Shown: one piece after another, positions 1-10,584 of the stretch
How the letters are laid out: the number at the start of each line of letters is the position of its first letter
Position numbering within the stretch: position 1 is the stretch's first letter
Source of the DNA: Bacillota bacterium
GTDB taxonomy: Bacteria > Bacillota > Sulfobacillia > Sulfobacillales > Sulfobacillaceae
NCBI GenBank assembly: GCA_021821465.1
Contig: JAKACM010000015.1
Span: 1 to 64,000, forward strand
Direction of reading: 5' to 3'
DNA length: 64,000 nt
The notes under the pieces: model-generated
Told to the model about the DNA's origin: nothing
Database searches by the model: none
Seen by the model: the letters and a program-made list of their open reading frames with translations, nothing else
Made by a program: the position numbers and the translations under genes

Positions 1-212
1 TGCAAGGATTTCTCGATATCCAGGACTGGAGGCGACCCACTCAACGGTGGAAACGACATCTCCATGAACGACCCCGGAAACGGCGTCTTCAGTACAATAC
101 CTCCCCATAAGTTAGCGCGTATGGGGATGATGGCACTGGTCTTAGTGCCGCACCCAGCTAATAGCGTACTGCCGATGAAGAATACTGATATCCGTGTAAT
201 AGAGTTTTTCAT
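1..212 (-). CDS. Lipoprotein N-terminus, probable ABC solute-binding protein (partial)
   Basis: Only the first 70 codons lie in the window; the gene runs off the left edge. The protein begins MKNSITRIS, followed by a hydrophobic stretch ending in LLAGC, a clear lipobox with the lipidated cysteine at residue 21. This predicts an extracytoplasmic lipid-anchored protein. The ATG at 212 is preceded on the minus strand by AGGAG at a suitable distance, which fixes the start. The mature part (GCGTKTSAIIP..., then GGIV and a Pro/Ser-rich stretch) resembles the start of family 5 (peptide/nickel) solute-binding proteins, but too little is visible to be sure. Confidence 0.6.
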   Translation of the reverse strand, partial: MKNSITRISVFFIGSTLLAGCGTKTSAIIPIRANLWGGIVLKTPFPGSFMEMSFPPLSGSPPVLDIEKSL

Positions 213-1595
213 AAAGGGCTCCTGTTCTGGTTATGGTGAGGATCCAGTCTTAACAAGCGTGGTCCTTAAATCAGCAACATATTTTTTTCAATACGGGGTC
301 CCACCCACAAAACGTAGATTTACAACGGGTGAATTTTCGTATTATAAATTACTAGATTGGAGAGTCCGATTCGCACATAATTGTCTGATGTGCGGTTGAA
401 AATCTTGTTCTGTCAACGATTAACACTCCCTAATGTTTTTTCCCTTGTGAATCAAACATGGTGTTTGACCTGGAGGGATTGCGTTGTCTATGACGTCCAT
501 TCGGATATTCTTGGCCTTCATCGATGACGAAGGTGGGCCCACGGGGTTTAACCACCTCTGGGGTTGTGCATGTGCGCCGTATTGACGTGACCCCTTATGG
601 TAACCTGGTCCGACTGACCACACGTTATCTCTAGAGAAGAGATCCCCAGTTGGAGGGCAAAAAGGCGCCACCATATTTAGCGTTCCGATTGGTGTGTCCT
701 GACCGGGGTCTCATATGGGCCGGATGATGAAGCCAGAGCAATATCGCTTTGTTCAGAAAAAAATTCCCTTATCATAATCATAGCTGAGAATTTATATCGT
801 GATAGGCCGTTCCTATCTTGAGGACCCGGCTCACTGTCAGTTGAGGAGCGGTATAAGCACATAATAGTAAGCATTCTAAGATAAACCGGTTCCGATTTCT
901 CACTGGCTGTCGCCTGGCTCTTATTGTGAGTCCCAGCAGCGACAACATCTCTGAGAATTACGGCATATTATATCAAATACCTAACAATTTTGGTGATAAT
1001 TGTTTAAATTTGAGACTTCTTGAGAATACAATGTGATACAATACATGCAGTCTCCCATTAAGATCCATGACAAAATTTTACTAGTCAATGTTGATATTCT
1101 CCTGTTCCCCTAACGCGGAGTATGAGGAGAAAGATTGCGCTATTGGCACCTGCTTCGGTCTAAATGGCGAATCTTGAAGCAGCTTCAAGGCGGGTTTGTT
1201 GCGATGGTGGTAAGCAAGTTGTCTTTCTCGCCATCATTGGAAAAAGCGAGCCCTGGGTTTTTGTTGCCCACCCATGATCAGCACGGTACTGTCTTCAATT
1301 GCGAGGTCCATGAGTACGTGGAGGAAATGGGGTCCGCACATTCACATTACTCCCTGTTGTGAGGGAATTCTGGTCAACAACTATAGAGATCCCGCATGAT
1401 GTCCATTTAGTCAAAGATTGATCTTGGCATCAACACAACCCAAGGCATTTCTAGGAACTTTACTGTCTGGTGTTTTAGTGACGCTTTGGGTATTGGAATT
1501 AAGCAGGCGATGTTTCGATTTAAGCTTGTGATTCATAACCAAGGAATTGGATAATGCGGCAGGATCTTTTTGTGCAACTTGGATAAGGAGGAAAA
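213..1595. other. Intergenic region without a supported gene
   Basis: About 1.4 kb. Short open frames occur on both strands (for example 420-674 and 677-874 on the minus strand, 1135-1362 on the plus strand), but none has a recognisable domain, and the translations look random. The right part must carry the promoter of the methyltransferase gene and the left part that of the lipoprotein gene. No repeat or RNA gene was recognised. Confidence 0.5.
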
Positions 1596-3119
1596 TTGTA
1601 TCCCAGGATGATGGCAGGCAGTTTATATTCTATAGGTTGGCAAATTATCACGGATCCGGATTTGGTTAGCTTAGTTCGGCGTGCATACACCCAGGGGGTG
1701 GTGATGGATACCTGGATGCACGGCGAGTGGCAGGCAGAGATTACTCCCGGGGCTCAAAGTCAGCTAAGGGAGCGGGCCCGGGGCTTAGCCTCACAGGTAA
1801 GCGCTCATCAGATTACATGGCCCGTTTACCCCTTAACCTCTCGTTATCTCTCTCATCTGTTTCAGGCTGTTCTGACGTCAATGGCATTGTTCACGGTGCA
1901 TACGCAATCCCATGCCAAACAGGTGGCCGAAGGGGACGTCGAACACGCTTTTGCGACTCTCCGACAATTTGCAGATCAGGAGCCATGGGGATTAAGTGCA
2001 GTGGTCCGGACTTTCCATGTGATTTGGTCCTTCGAAGACCTCAATGCTTTACGGTACTTTGGCCGTTTGTCTCGAAACGAATTTTTATCGGGTGTCAGCC
2101 ATCGTCCTTGGGTGATGGAACTCTTGGCCGATCAACTTTCCTTATACATGCGTATGGGATTGGTGAAGGAATCCTTGACGGGCAAGGGGGAGATGTTACG
2201 CTTAATGCCCCGAGGGCGACACGTGCTGGAGGAACTTGAGAAGATTCTGGAAGAATCCGGTGAGTTAGCCTGGCGGGCCAATCAGCAACGTTGGGATATT
2301 TTTCGAACCATGGACTACGACACCGTTTTTCACACCGTGATTCCGGATAGTGACGAAGCCACTCGGGACTTCTTGGACCTCCTGCCTTTAAAACCGGGCA
2401 TGCAAGTGTTGGAAGTCGGAGCTGGGACCGGACGTGTGTGTGTAGACACGGGTCTGTGGGAGAGGGTATTACCCGAGGGACAGGTAATAGCCGTGGAACC
2501 GTCGACGACCATGGCTACCAACCTGCAAGAAAAAAGTCACCGTCTCCATATTCCCAATTTGCAGGTTGTCCAGGCACGTGCCGAAGACTTACCATTGAAT
2601 GACTCGCAGTTCGACCTAACCTTGGCCGTGGCAGTTCTTCACTTTACAGACGTTGAGGAGGCGGTGCGGGAAATGGCCCGGGTCACGAAGCCCGGTGGTT
2701 GGGTGGCAGCCGTTGTACCTCCGTCCAACATGGATATACGTGAGATTCCCATGGTGGCCTTGTGGCTAAGGCCATTGAGCGAGTTGGCTGACGAATTTGG
2801 ATTGCCGTTCGGAGATCGCAATGGCCTTCCCCCGGGCCAGTTGGAAGAAGCCTTTCACAAGGCATTGCTACAGGATGTGAGGGTTTGGCCCGCACCGGGA
2901 ACCGTCACAGCTGAAGATCATCGTGCGTTCTTCACTTTCTTCGTGAGAGGGGCTGCATTTTTTCAGCACACATTGGCTCGCCTTCCCTACCGGGAAAGGG
3001 TTCACCTTTTGCAACATCTGGAGAAGCGGGGAGAGCAGATTGCCGACCAAACTCAGTCTGGTGAGAAACGTCATATCTTTTACGGTGAAGCGATTTGGGG
3101 GCGAGTCCCTCTAACTTAA
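1596..3119 (+). CDS. SAM-dependent methyltransferase with N-terminal helical/winged-helix region
   Basis: 507 residues. The class I methyltransferase core occupies roughly residues 255-400. Motif I is VLEVGAGTGR at 271-280, the acidic ribose-binding residue is in VEPS near 301, AED is near 330, and LAVAVLHF near 343-350 is motif IV-like; ARVTKPGGWV follows at 361-370. This is the methyltransferase type 11/25 pattern. Residues 1-250 are helical without known catalytic motifs; LLADQLSLYMRMGLVK and the following Arg-rich segment near 177-215 resemble a winged helix. The proposed start is TTG at 1596, four bases after AAGGAGG (1585-1591); the in-frame ATGs at 1608 and 1611 are too far from that site. 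The substrate is unknown. The gene stands alone with long gaps on both sides. Confidence 0.8.
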   Translation: MYPRMMAGSLYSIGWQIITDPDLVSLVRRAYTQGVVMDTWMHGEWQAEITPGAQSQLRERARGLASQVSAHQITWPVYPLTSRYLSHLFQAVLTSMALFTVHTQSHAKQVAEGDVEHAFATLRQFADQEPWGLSAVVRTFHVIWSFEDLNALRYFGRLSRNEFLSGVSHRPWVMELLADQLSLYMRMGLVKESLTGKGEMLRLMPRGRHVLEELEKILEESGELAWRANQQRWDIFRTMDYDTVFHTVIPDSDEATRDFLDLLPLKPGMQVLEVGAGTGRVCVDTGLWERVLPEGQVIAVEPSTTMATNLQEKSHRLHIPNLQVVQARAEDLPLNDSQFDLTLAVAVLHFTDVEEAVREMARVTKPGGWVAAVVPPSNMDIREIPMVALWLRPLSELADEFGLPFGDRNGLPPGQLEEAFHKALLQDVRVWPAPGTVTAEDHRAFFTFFVRGAAFFQHTLARLPYRERVHLLQHLEKRGEQIADQTQSGEKRHIFYGEAIWGRVPLT

Positions 3120-4505
3120 CCGAGAGAGTATAAATACACTCGGTGCTAAACCGCAACAATTCTCTCAATCCGTGGCCATTTCCCGCCGAAAAGCCCTAAG
3201 GAGTGAGAAAGCAGACACTCACTTGGAGGATCCCTTGGAATTCGTTGCATAATGACGATTGACTACTAAAGGTGCGGACGTTTTAAGGAAGTCGGATGCA
3301 CCACAAGTGTGTGTTCGAAAAGAATGTCTTAGGAACGCCAATCTCCCCGTGCAACAGTTGCATAAAGACGTAGATCAAGATAGACAACCCCTGTCTTTGA
3401 ACTTATTTCTTACTGTGAAGAGTGAAGGGGGGTGGACACATACTCTTATCGGTGTGTGGAGATCCCCTCATTTGGCAAACCAGCACCCTCCTGATTCTCT
3501 TCAAAATCCTCAAGAGTGGAGCACTTGTTGACTTATTAACTCAAAATACTTAAGGAATAACTCAAGGAGAGACTTGCGTTTTGATGACTAGTTCCAATCG
3601 AAACGTCACGACTATGAGCACAACTTACAACAGCGAGATTGTCACACAAGCACAGTCCCGGTCTGGCCAATGGTATTATTTGGGTCCCGGATATCTCAAG
3701 GCGGGACGAAATTATTGCCCCGATGACAAATAACCGCCATGTAATGGACGTCCCGATTCAGATGCATCCGGTCAATATTAGACCCACGGGTTTGCCCGTG
3801 GGTCTGTAAAATTTACTCCGTAAAACCATACAATCAAATTTAGTCATGGTTTCTAGATTAAATCAAGCCAACTATCGACGCGAGATACTTGACAGAGTCC
3901 GTGCTTACACTACCCAAGGTGCTAACAATGTGACTGAGCAACATCAGTATCCCCCCTCGATTCACGTAAATTTACCGTGAACTTATATTTAAACTAGTAT
4001 AGTTTATAGGTACAGTAAATGGACAAACTTAGTTATTGACATGACGATTTTTTATAGCCGTTATCATGCATCAAAATATACTGAAATGAGTTATATGCGC
4101 TGATTACCATACAACAATATGCGATGTGTGTACAATAAAATTCAACTAAAGCATCATACTATTGACAAAGTTGAAAACTGTATAAGATGTTACCCCACGA
4201 GTTGCAACATGTTCTCTAAGACACCCACGAAAGAGATAAATGGGTCAAAACCGTGTGACGAATGGATAAAACAACGAGTTGATGCCAATTGCTGGAGAAA
4301 TTGTGCACAATGTTAGGATGTCCCAACTTCTGAGTGTATCCAACTACCTCATCGGCCGATTAAGGTATGGCAATGGCGATATATCTGACTTCAAATGTTG
4401 CGTAAGGATTAATGGGATATGCGTTCCTCTTGGAAAAACCAATCGACGGACAAAAGGCATAGTCCGGCAACGTGTAGACGGAATGTGAGGGTTTGAATTG
4501 GCTAC
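3120..4505. other. Intergenic region, no supported gene
   Basis: About 1.4 kb between the methyltransferase and the tldDE terminator. Open frames at 3259-3531, 4119-4316 and 4279-4488 have no recognisable domain or convincing ribosome binding site. A strong hairpin lies at 3780-3805 and is listed separately. The part from about 3840 to 4330 is visibly AT-rich compared with the neighbouring genes, which fits non-coding or foreign DNA. Confidence 0.5.
3780..3805. repeat. Perfect 11-bp stem hairpin (IS end or terminator-like)
   Basis: The sequence AGACCCACGGG, a TTTG loop and CCCGTGGGTCT form an 11-bp perfect stem. It is followed by GTAAAATTT, not a clean T-run, so it is a weak terminator candidate. 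Compact hairpins of this kind are also found at the ends of IS200/IS605-type elements. A short frame upstream (ending ...RPTGLPVGL) reads through the hairpin to a stop at 3808-3810. No transposase gene was recognised beside it. Confidence 0.5.
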
Positions 4506-4546
4506 GAAAAAGACGCAGGAACCCTTTTAGGTTGTATCCTGCGTCT
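4506..4546 (-). terminator. Rho-independent terminator of the tldDE operon
   Basis: Read on the minus strand, AGACGCAGGA (4546-4537), a 16-base loop and TCCTGCGTCT (4520-4511) form a 10-bp perfect stem, followed directly by a run of T (TTTTTCG). It starts four bases after the tldE stop codon, as expected for the operon end. Confidence 0.85.
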
Positions 4547-4549
4547 ATG

Positions 4550-5887
4550 TTATTGTCCTTTGCCAGCCACGTCTACGCTATCGAGTAAGATTGGGGGTAA
4601 GTACCCAGGGGCAGCTTGCAGCATGGATGGCGGAACCCAATATTGATCGCGCCCAATGAGTGCTAACTGATCTTTCAAAGCCGTAAAGGCATTAACGCTG
4701 ATTACCGTATTTTTCACTCGCCCTACAACCTCGCCGTGTTCAACGTAATAGAGTTCGCTCGCGTTCCCGGCTATGTCACCCCGAACGGGATTTGTCGACC
4801 GTCCGCCGATCCATCCGCCTAAAATCAAACAGCGGGGAACCATATTAATGATCTGAGTCAATGAATGCTCCCCGGGGGCAATAACCATGCTGGCCGGAGA
4901 GCATTGCGGTAACTGATTGATATCGGGTCGATATCCCATCTTAGTGGATGAATCACCTAATTCGCCAGCCGAAAGTTCATCCAACACAAAGGACCGCAAA
5001 ATCCCGTGTTCAACCAGAGGTTGAACAAAGACAGGGTGGCCTTCATCATCCTCGTCGGCACTGCGAGGACCGCCAACAAGGGTTGGGTCACTGCTAATCG
5101 TGAGAAGTGGTGAAGCTACCGTCTCATTTATGGCATTTTCCCAAGGACTATTGCGGGCTATGAGATTCGGTCCGGTTATTCGGGCGAGAACAGGCACCAT
5201 GAGACTCATGACGACGGAAGGCAAAAACACGATGGGATAACGACCGTCGGGAATATTGACGATCTTTTTAGACCACTTCCATCGGGTTTCAATCTCATCG
5301 ACCAGTTGAATGGGTGTGGGGCAGGATCCACCCAAAGACAGTTGCGCCAATTCCACAAAATCCGTGCCTTGAACGTTTCGTGTATCTACAACAGCGTTCC
5401 AGAATTGGTGCGTGACATAACTCGCGCCATTATCCGAGGGTGTCGTACGTTGGGCCACTTGATGCGAAAATCGAACGGAAGCACGAATCCGTGCGGTGGA
5501 AGGCATGAAAGCCAGCATTCTGCGGACTTCGCCGACCCAATCCAACAAAGTTTCGAGCTCAGGAGGATCTGTCTTTGTCGGAGAGGTTACAGGGTGGGAC
5601 GGCCCATGAAATTTTACCGGCGATACAGGACCAAAGGCGCTAGTCTCCCGTGCTTGCGTTTTCAATTGTTCCCAAGACGCTGAGCGTGAAATGGCACTGC
5701 CCAACTTTCCTTGATGAATCAAGCGCAATTGTCTGACATTTTGTTCCCCATATTGCAGTCGCGGAGTTTCCCCCGTTTGCCAAGAAAATGCCCAGGTTTT
5801 GAGGTCGATTCCCACCGCTTCACCGTTATCTTGCGGAGACCAGGTCATAAAGGAAGAGGTACGGGGTTCGTCAAATAATGGGGTCAT
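4550..5887 (-). CDS. tldE: TldE/PmbA-type subunit of the TldD/TldE metalloprotease
   Basis: 445 residues, the usual length for the family. It shows the C-terminal pattern of PmbA/TldD proteins: a GxWIGGRSTNPVRGDIAGNASELYYVEHGE stretch in the last quarter (split by its key words GGRSTNP, GDIAGNAS and VEHGE), followed by VINVNAF-like VISVNAF. It lacks the HExxxH zinc motif, as expected for the non-catalytic TldE partner. In known systems TldD/TldE is a cytosolic heterodimeric protease acting on unfolded peptides, microcin B17 or RiPP precursors. The ATG overlaps the tldD stop by four bases (ATGA), so translation is probably coupled. A terminator follows immediately. Confidence 0.9.
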   Translation of the reverse strand: MTPLFDEPRTSSFMTWSPQDNGEAVGIDLKTWAFSWQTGETPRLQYGEQNVRQLRLIHQGKLGSAISRSASWEQLKTQARETSAFGPVSPVKFHGPSHPVTSPTKTDPPELETLLDWVGEVRRMLAFMPSTARIRASVRFSHQVAQRTTPSDNGASYVTHQFWNAVVDTRNVQGTDFVELAQLSLGGSCPTPIQLVDEIETRWKWSKKIVNIPDGRYPIVFLPSVVMSLMVPVLARITGPNLIARNSPWENAINETVASPLLTISSDPTLVGGPRSADEDDEGHPVFVQPLVEHGILRSFVLDELSAGELGDSSTKMGYRPDINQLPQCSPASMVIAPGEHSLTQIINMVPRCLILGGWIGGRSTNPVRGDIAGNASELYYVEHGEVVGRVKNTVISVNAFTALKDQLALIGRDQYWVPPSMLQAAPGYLPPILLDSVDVAGKGQ

Positions 5888-7290
5888 GATTTCCTCCCTC
5901 CCACCAAGCAGTGCTCAATTCGCAGCGAAGGGGCGTGATGGCTGACAGGCAGAGGCATTTGTCCCGCTTTTCCGCATCCGCCTCCGCTTTCGAATCGAGT
6001 AAAGTCGGAGCCGATGGCACTGATATTGGCCAAGGTCGAAAATACGTTTCCGGTTAGAACCGCATTGCGCAAGGGTTTGGTTACATGCCCATCTTCAATC
6101 AAATAGGCTTCTCCAGCCAAAAATGTAAACAATTCGCCATTGGTCTGTCCGCCATGGGTGCCCTTCGCGTAAATACCGCGCTTGATCCCCTCAAACATAT
6201 TGTCTCGTGGTGTGTCACCTGGTGCAATAACTGTGTTGCGCATACGGACAATGGGTGGAAAGCGGTAGTGCAGGGCCCGGGCATTGCCTGTGGGCCGATC
6301 ACCCAAGGCTGCAGCTGTTTGCTGGGAATGAAGTCTTCCGACGAGAATCCCGTCCTTGATGAGATCCACATCTTGCGCTTCCACACCCTCGTCATCTATT
6401 GGCAAATAGCCGCGTGAACCTACATCTTTACCGGTATCGTAGATGTGCAAGTTTGAAGGTCCGAAACGCCGGCCCAATTGCATCGCTGCCAAAATTCCCG
6501 GATCTCCCACTTGTCCGTCTGCTTCGCTCAGGTGCCCGAAGGCTTCATGGGCAAAGACCCCCGCGAGATGAGGGTCAATGACCACGGTATATTCACCACC
6601 TTCAATTTCGGGTGCACTTAGTAAGGCTACAGCTGTTTTGGCGGCTTCCTGCACTTCAAGCGACAGGTGGCGTATTACACCAAAATCGTCCGACGATCCG
6701 AAAGATACGGCACGTTGTGCCATCCCATTTCCATCGCGGGTGGTGACAATCATGGAGCCTCCTAAATCTAGTTTCTCTTGTTCAACCTGAGCGCCATGGT
6801 TGTTCATGAACCATAAGTGACGATAGCGGTCGAAATACCGTCCCATCACGGCACGTACCTGAGGCGATTGACGGTGAGCGGTATCGGCATATTCCATGAG
6901 GATTTGGGCTTTCTCGACGGGGGTTACATCCCGAGGATCTTCTTTGATTACGGCACGGTTTCTGATCTTAACAGGAGGTGCGGAAGCCATGGAGGTTTTT
7001 TCTCCCAGTTGTTGGCTCAATTTCGCGAATAACATGGCGGATTGGAGGTGTTGCTCTAGGTTGTGCCATCCGTCAAAGTGTACGAATCCTATGCCACCAT
7101 TGTTGAAGACGCGGATATTTCCACCTATATCGGCTATGTGATCTTGTTGCTTAATATTGTTGTCCATCGTCTGAATCTGCGTTGATTCATTGATTTCCAG
7201 CCGAATTTCAATAGAATTCGCTGAATATTTTTTTAAGATCTCTTCGAGAGTACCGAATACACTGTCATAGGCTTGAGACAATTCGCTCAT
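5884..7290 (-). CDS. tldD: TldD metalloprotease catalytic subunit
   Basis: 468 residues from the chosen ATG at 7290, which is preceded by GGAGG at six bases; in-frame upstream codons to 7350 lack a ribosome binding site. The zinc motif HEAFGH (HExxxH) is at residues 248-253, in the context GVFAHEAFGHLSEAD typical of TldD. The conserved cysteine in SGGGCGKAGQ near the C-terminus matches the third zinc ligand of the family. The C-terminus (LRIEHCLVGGRKS) is typical. It forms an operon with tldE through a 4-base ATGA overlap. No RiPP precursor was seen nearby, so a general peptide-degrading role is more likely than a dedicated one. Confidence 0.95.
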   Translation of the reverse strand: MSELSQAYDSVFGTLEEILKKYSANSIEIRLEINESTQIQTMDNNIKQQDHIADIGGNIRVFNNGGIGFVHFDGWHNLEQHLQSAMLFAKLSQQLGEKTSMASAPPVKIRNRAVIKEDPRDVTPVEKAQILMEYADTAHRQSPQVRAVMGRYFDRYRHLWFMNNHGAQVEQEKLDLGGSMIVTTRDGNGMAQRAVSFGSSDDFGVIRHLSLEVQEAAKTAVALLSAPEIEGGEYTVVIDPHLAGVFAHEAFGHLSEADGQVGDPGILAAMQLGRRFGPSNLHIYDTGKDVGSRGYLPIDDEGVEAQDVDLIKDGILVGRLHSQQTAAALGDRPTGNARALHYRFPPIVRMRNTVIAPGDTPRDNMFEGIKRGIYAKGTHGGQTNGELFTFLAGEAYLIEDGHVTKPLRNAVLTGNVFSTLANISAIGSDFTRFESGGGCGKAGQMPLPVSHHAPSLRIEHCLVGGRKS

Positions 7291-8429
7291 TTTTGCCTCC
7301 TTCTGACTTCTTCTTGGCCGTTCTGATAGACTTCCCGATCGTCTTTGCATTAACTTTGACGTCCTTCACACCATTTTCGGACACGTTATCATCGATTGGA
7401 CACAATGCTCCTCTGACTAAGGCCAAGAGAGAAGGAGCATACTCCCGGTTTGCAGACTCTTCCGCTACATCGAAGAGCAAAGTCTGGGAAAGGTTTTGCC
7501 TTTTCTGTCTACTATTGAAGTTTATACTATTGTTCGATCGCTGTCATGATTGAATCTGCCGAAGATTCTTCACGACCGATCTCGGGGGATCAGGGTCAGT
7601 GATCTTTCTGGGCGCCGGTTAAGGCCTCTTCAAGAAAGTTGCTGTCCTCTCCGCCATGCTCGTATATAAACCGGAAGGGTTTAAACACTACCCCCCATTT
7701 GATCTTTTAGAAATGGCTCCAGGTGAAAGATTCATAGACAGCTTTGGCGGTCCTGCGATGCATCTATATGACAATTACGAGTCTCTCTTAACAAGCCCTG
7801 GCCCAAATGGAATTTCCGGAGCATCGGTTGACAAGAATGACACTGCAGGCGAGATTGACACACCTTATCAATTCTTTGATGATAAAATATGAGAATTTAT
7901 GAGATATTGAGGGGGACGATATATGTTTTTGTGCGATCGGTGCGGACGTTTGACATCTCGCTTAATTTCAACCCGAGTTGCTGTCTTGGATTCCCCAATG
8001 AAACAATGGAAATCTCTAAGAATTTCCATTATCAACGGTCGATCGTCGATTCGATCTTTCCTATGTCCTCCATGTGTTTACCGGACTGCTAAAAGAAGCT
8101 GGCATCCACGTGGGATGTTTGGAGCCAAAAGAGTGAGAAGTTCTCGGAACTGTACTCCAAAGACGATCCTTCGTGAAACATGATCCGACCCAAAATTGAC
8201 CGCCACCCTAGCAATGAGATGTAAACGGGGTTTAGAGACACAAGGTCTTGCATATGTCCATGTTCTCTTTCGAACCTGTTACAAACCAATTCGCGAGGCC
8301 TAATCGAACCATGCTTGATTTTCTCGATTCTTCGGGGGAAAAACATTTCGCCAAAATTTCTGGTGTGCCGGACTTTTTGTCTTTGCCTAATATTGAGAAT
8401 TTTTTAACCTTGCCTGACTTAGAAGTGCG
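7291..8429. other. Intergenic region upstream of tldD, no supported gene
   Basis: The first 250 bases must carry the tldD promoter (minus strand). Open frames at 7656-7892 and 8248-8460 (plus strand) look somewhat protein-like but have no recognised family and no good ribosome binding site; the second runs straight into the ISAs1 remnant and could be a gene fragment truncated by it. Nothing else is supported. Confidence 0.4.
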
Positions 8430-9516
8430 ACCACCTCTTCCGGTCGACGCTGTAAATGATCGACAGCGCGTTGATTGTTGGGTCATGGCAGGCGCCGTAA
8501 GAGACCGATGGCCAAATTGCGCAGGATGGCCATGGTACGCGGGCCATTCCCGGTGCGGACCTGGGATCGATCCTCGTCGTAGGTCCTGTCGCGTACATAA
8601 TGCCGACGTGTTTCAATTCCCCAATGGCCGCGAACGAGGGTGCCGATGCGATGGGTATCCGCTTGAGTGGGGCCAAGATCCGTGATACCGAAGGCGGTTT
8701 CCTTGTGGAGCTTCTCCCCGTTGAGGTCCGTGACATGACGATCAATACGAAAGACTTGACGCATGGGGCCAATCGAGAGAGGATGGGACCACGATACGTG
8801 TCCGCACTCGACGCGTTTTTATGCGATTGTGGCCTTTATCCCGGGTGCAGTCCGCATCAGCAAAGTCGTTCCAGTCGAGGAGCCGGATGGCTTCGTACAG
8901 TGTGGGTTAATGTTTTTTGACTTCCGTCACATAATGCGCCTGTTTGTCTCGACCACATACCGGGCGATTTCGCTTTGGGTATGCAGGCATCAACGGTGAC
9001 GGTGGACCCGGAAATGTCGAGGAGGTTTTGGAGCATGGGGATTTCATTCGTTTTGACGTCGACATGGACTGGTCCTACGACCTGGCCCGTCCGATGCAAC
9101 AACAATCCCGCCGGCAGATGCACCGACCGTTTACGCATGCCATGGGCCGATCCCCGCAGGCTCTTTCCGTCCAGAGAGAAGTTTTCATTAGTAATGCCAA
9201 GGCCTTTTTTGATGGAACCTATCACGGCCGTGGACGTACTCGGCGTGCCCCGTAATTTGCCGAGTTTGTTTACCGGTTTAACCGCCGGTATTTTGGAGCC
9301 CGACTCCCGGAACGCTTGCTTGTGTGTGGCCTGTGAGCGGCGTATCCGCACCCTTATGACCTGTATGTAACGAAGTCCCGACAGCGTGACAAGGTGAAGT
9401 CCGACTCGTTTCTCACCGCGAGTCTGAGTCGGTGACGGCCTCTCTCCGTCTCTGAGCCCGCTGTCATCCCCGGAGCCCCCACCCATCAGAACCGACAGTC
9501 GCCAGGCTTTCTCCAT
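8430..9516 (-). pseudogene. ISAs1-family transposase remnant, multiply frameshifted
   Basis: Fragments of one DDE transposase lie in order on the minus strand. First comes RGTPSTSTAVIGSIKK then FSLDGKSLRGS and HRTGQVVGPVHVDVKTNEIP (about 9265-8990). Then in other frames HTQSEIARYVVET, AHYVTEVKKH (a stop) and PTLYEAIRLLDWNDF (about 8990-8860). Last come RQVFRIDRHVTDLNGE, ETAFGITDLGP, LVRGHWGIE and EDRSQVRTGNGP (8764-8483). These are hallmark blocks of the ISAs1 family. At least three frame changes and one internal stop make it non-functional. Upstream sequence to 9516 stays open but is too diverged to assign. Terminal inverted repeats were not identified. Confidence 0.85.
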
Positions 9517-9811
9517 TTGCTACTATTCGCCATAAAGGGATGTTCCTAGGATAGGAATTGTTTATTTAAGTATGTACGGGAATGGAGTAATATACGGACC
9601 TGTCACAGGTGGCATTCTCCGGATATAACATGCGGACATGTCGTCTTCAACTCCAGAAAACTTCTCGGATCCGGCGAGCCTGAGACTTGTCATGACACTG
9701 CGAATCCGCAACTATTTTTCTAGAATATGAGACAAACTCGCAAGTGTGAGCATGAAAGAGACGTCGAATGGCAGAGCTTATCCATATTAGAGTTCCTCGG
9801 AGGAAAAATTA

Positions 9812-10447
9812 ATGAAGCATGCAAGTAATCCGTTACTTCGCTTGACGATTAAAGAACGACAACTTTTGACCATGGCCATTCAAGGGATGTCCGTGGAGCA
9901 GATGTCTGTGCGGTTGGATCAATCGCCAAAAATCGTCATTCGTCATATCCATCGTGGGATCCGCAAGTTGGAAACATGGTCCCTTAACGCTATCCCCGGC
10001 CAGACCCACCATACACCCTTGGAACAAGAACTCGGTATCCTAAATCCTTGGCAAGCGGAGCGCCGTATAACCCGTATGATTCGTGACGTTGGCATCATGT
10101 GGGCATGTATCATTGTGTTAGCAATTCCCGACCAGGCACCGGATTCAAATTTCGTGACGTCCATTGAAGCGGTCAGTTTTCACATTCACAATTGTGTGCG
10201 TCGTACCGATACCATAACGAAATGGAGTGCCACGGAGTGGATTATCTTTTTACCCTCTATTTCTTCGAATCATATTGATAGGGTGCCGCAACGTCTTAAG
10301 AAACTACACCTTCCGTCATGGTCTTTGTCTGTTTTGGCCTGTACCTCCACAGGTGATGAATCCTTTAATCAAGTTGCTGTCCGTGGCCACAATGAGTTGA
10401 TGCAGCAATATATTAATCGTGATCTGGGATCATGGGGCATCCCTTAG
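9812..10447 (+). CDS. HTH regulator with degenerate GGDEF-like C-terminal domain
   Basis: 211 residues. Residues 8-55 (LTIKERQLLTMAIQGMSVEQM, then QSPKIVIRHIHRGIRKL) match a LuxR/sigma region 4-type helix-turn-helix: a growth-of-helices pattern with the recognition helix near 38-52. Residues 80-205 resemble a small GGDEF fold: VRRTDTITKWSATEWIIFLPS sits where VR.TD...R.GGDEF.ILLP is expected, and the GGDEF signature is replaced by SATEW. WSLSVLACTSTGDESFNQV aligns with the usual SxGxA...D segment. A cyclase activity is therefore not expected. The ATG follows CGGAGG by eight bases. It converges on the ATPase gene across a shared hairpin. The GGDEF relation is my inference from pattern only. 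Confidence 0.65.
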   Translation: MKHASNPLLRLTIKERQLLTMAIQGMSVEQMSVRLDQSPKIVIRHIHRGIRKLETWSLNAIPGQTHHTPLEQELGILNPWQAERRITRMIRDVGIMWACIIVLAIPDQAPDSNFVTSIEAVSFHIHNCVRRTDTITKWSATEWIIFLPSISSNHIDRVPQRLKKLHLPSWSLSVLACTSTGDESFNQVAVRGHNELMQQYINRDLGSWGIP

Positions 10448-10513
10448 ACTACCTGAAATCTGTTCCTTGGAGGGTTAACCAAGACCCCCGGTGAACGAAT
10501 CGATTTCTCTCCT

Positions 10514-10553
10514 ATTTCAGCCTCGACAGTGTCAGATTAGGAGAGGCTGAAAT
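10514..10553. terminator. Bidirectional terminator-like hairpin
   Basis: ATTTCAGCCTC (10514-10524) pairs perfectly with GAGGCTGAAAT (10543-10553) across an 18-base loop. It lies between two convergent genes, with A/T-rich flanks on both sides, so it could end transcription from either side. The T-tract is short. Confidence 0.6.
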
Positions 10554-10584
10554 TTCTTATTCCCGAGCGTACCCTATTTGACTT

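Noticed and set aside
1727-2239. 170-codon frame inside the methyltransferase gene
   Set aside because: Overlaps the real coding frame entirely and has no ribosome binding site or domain.
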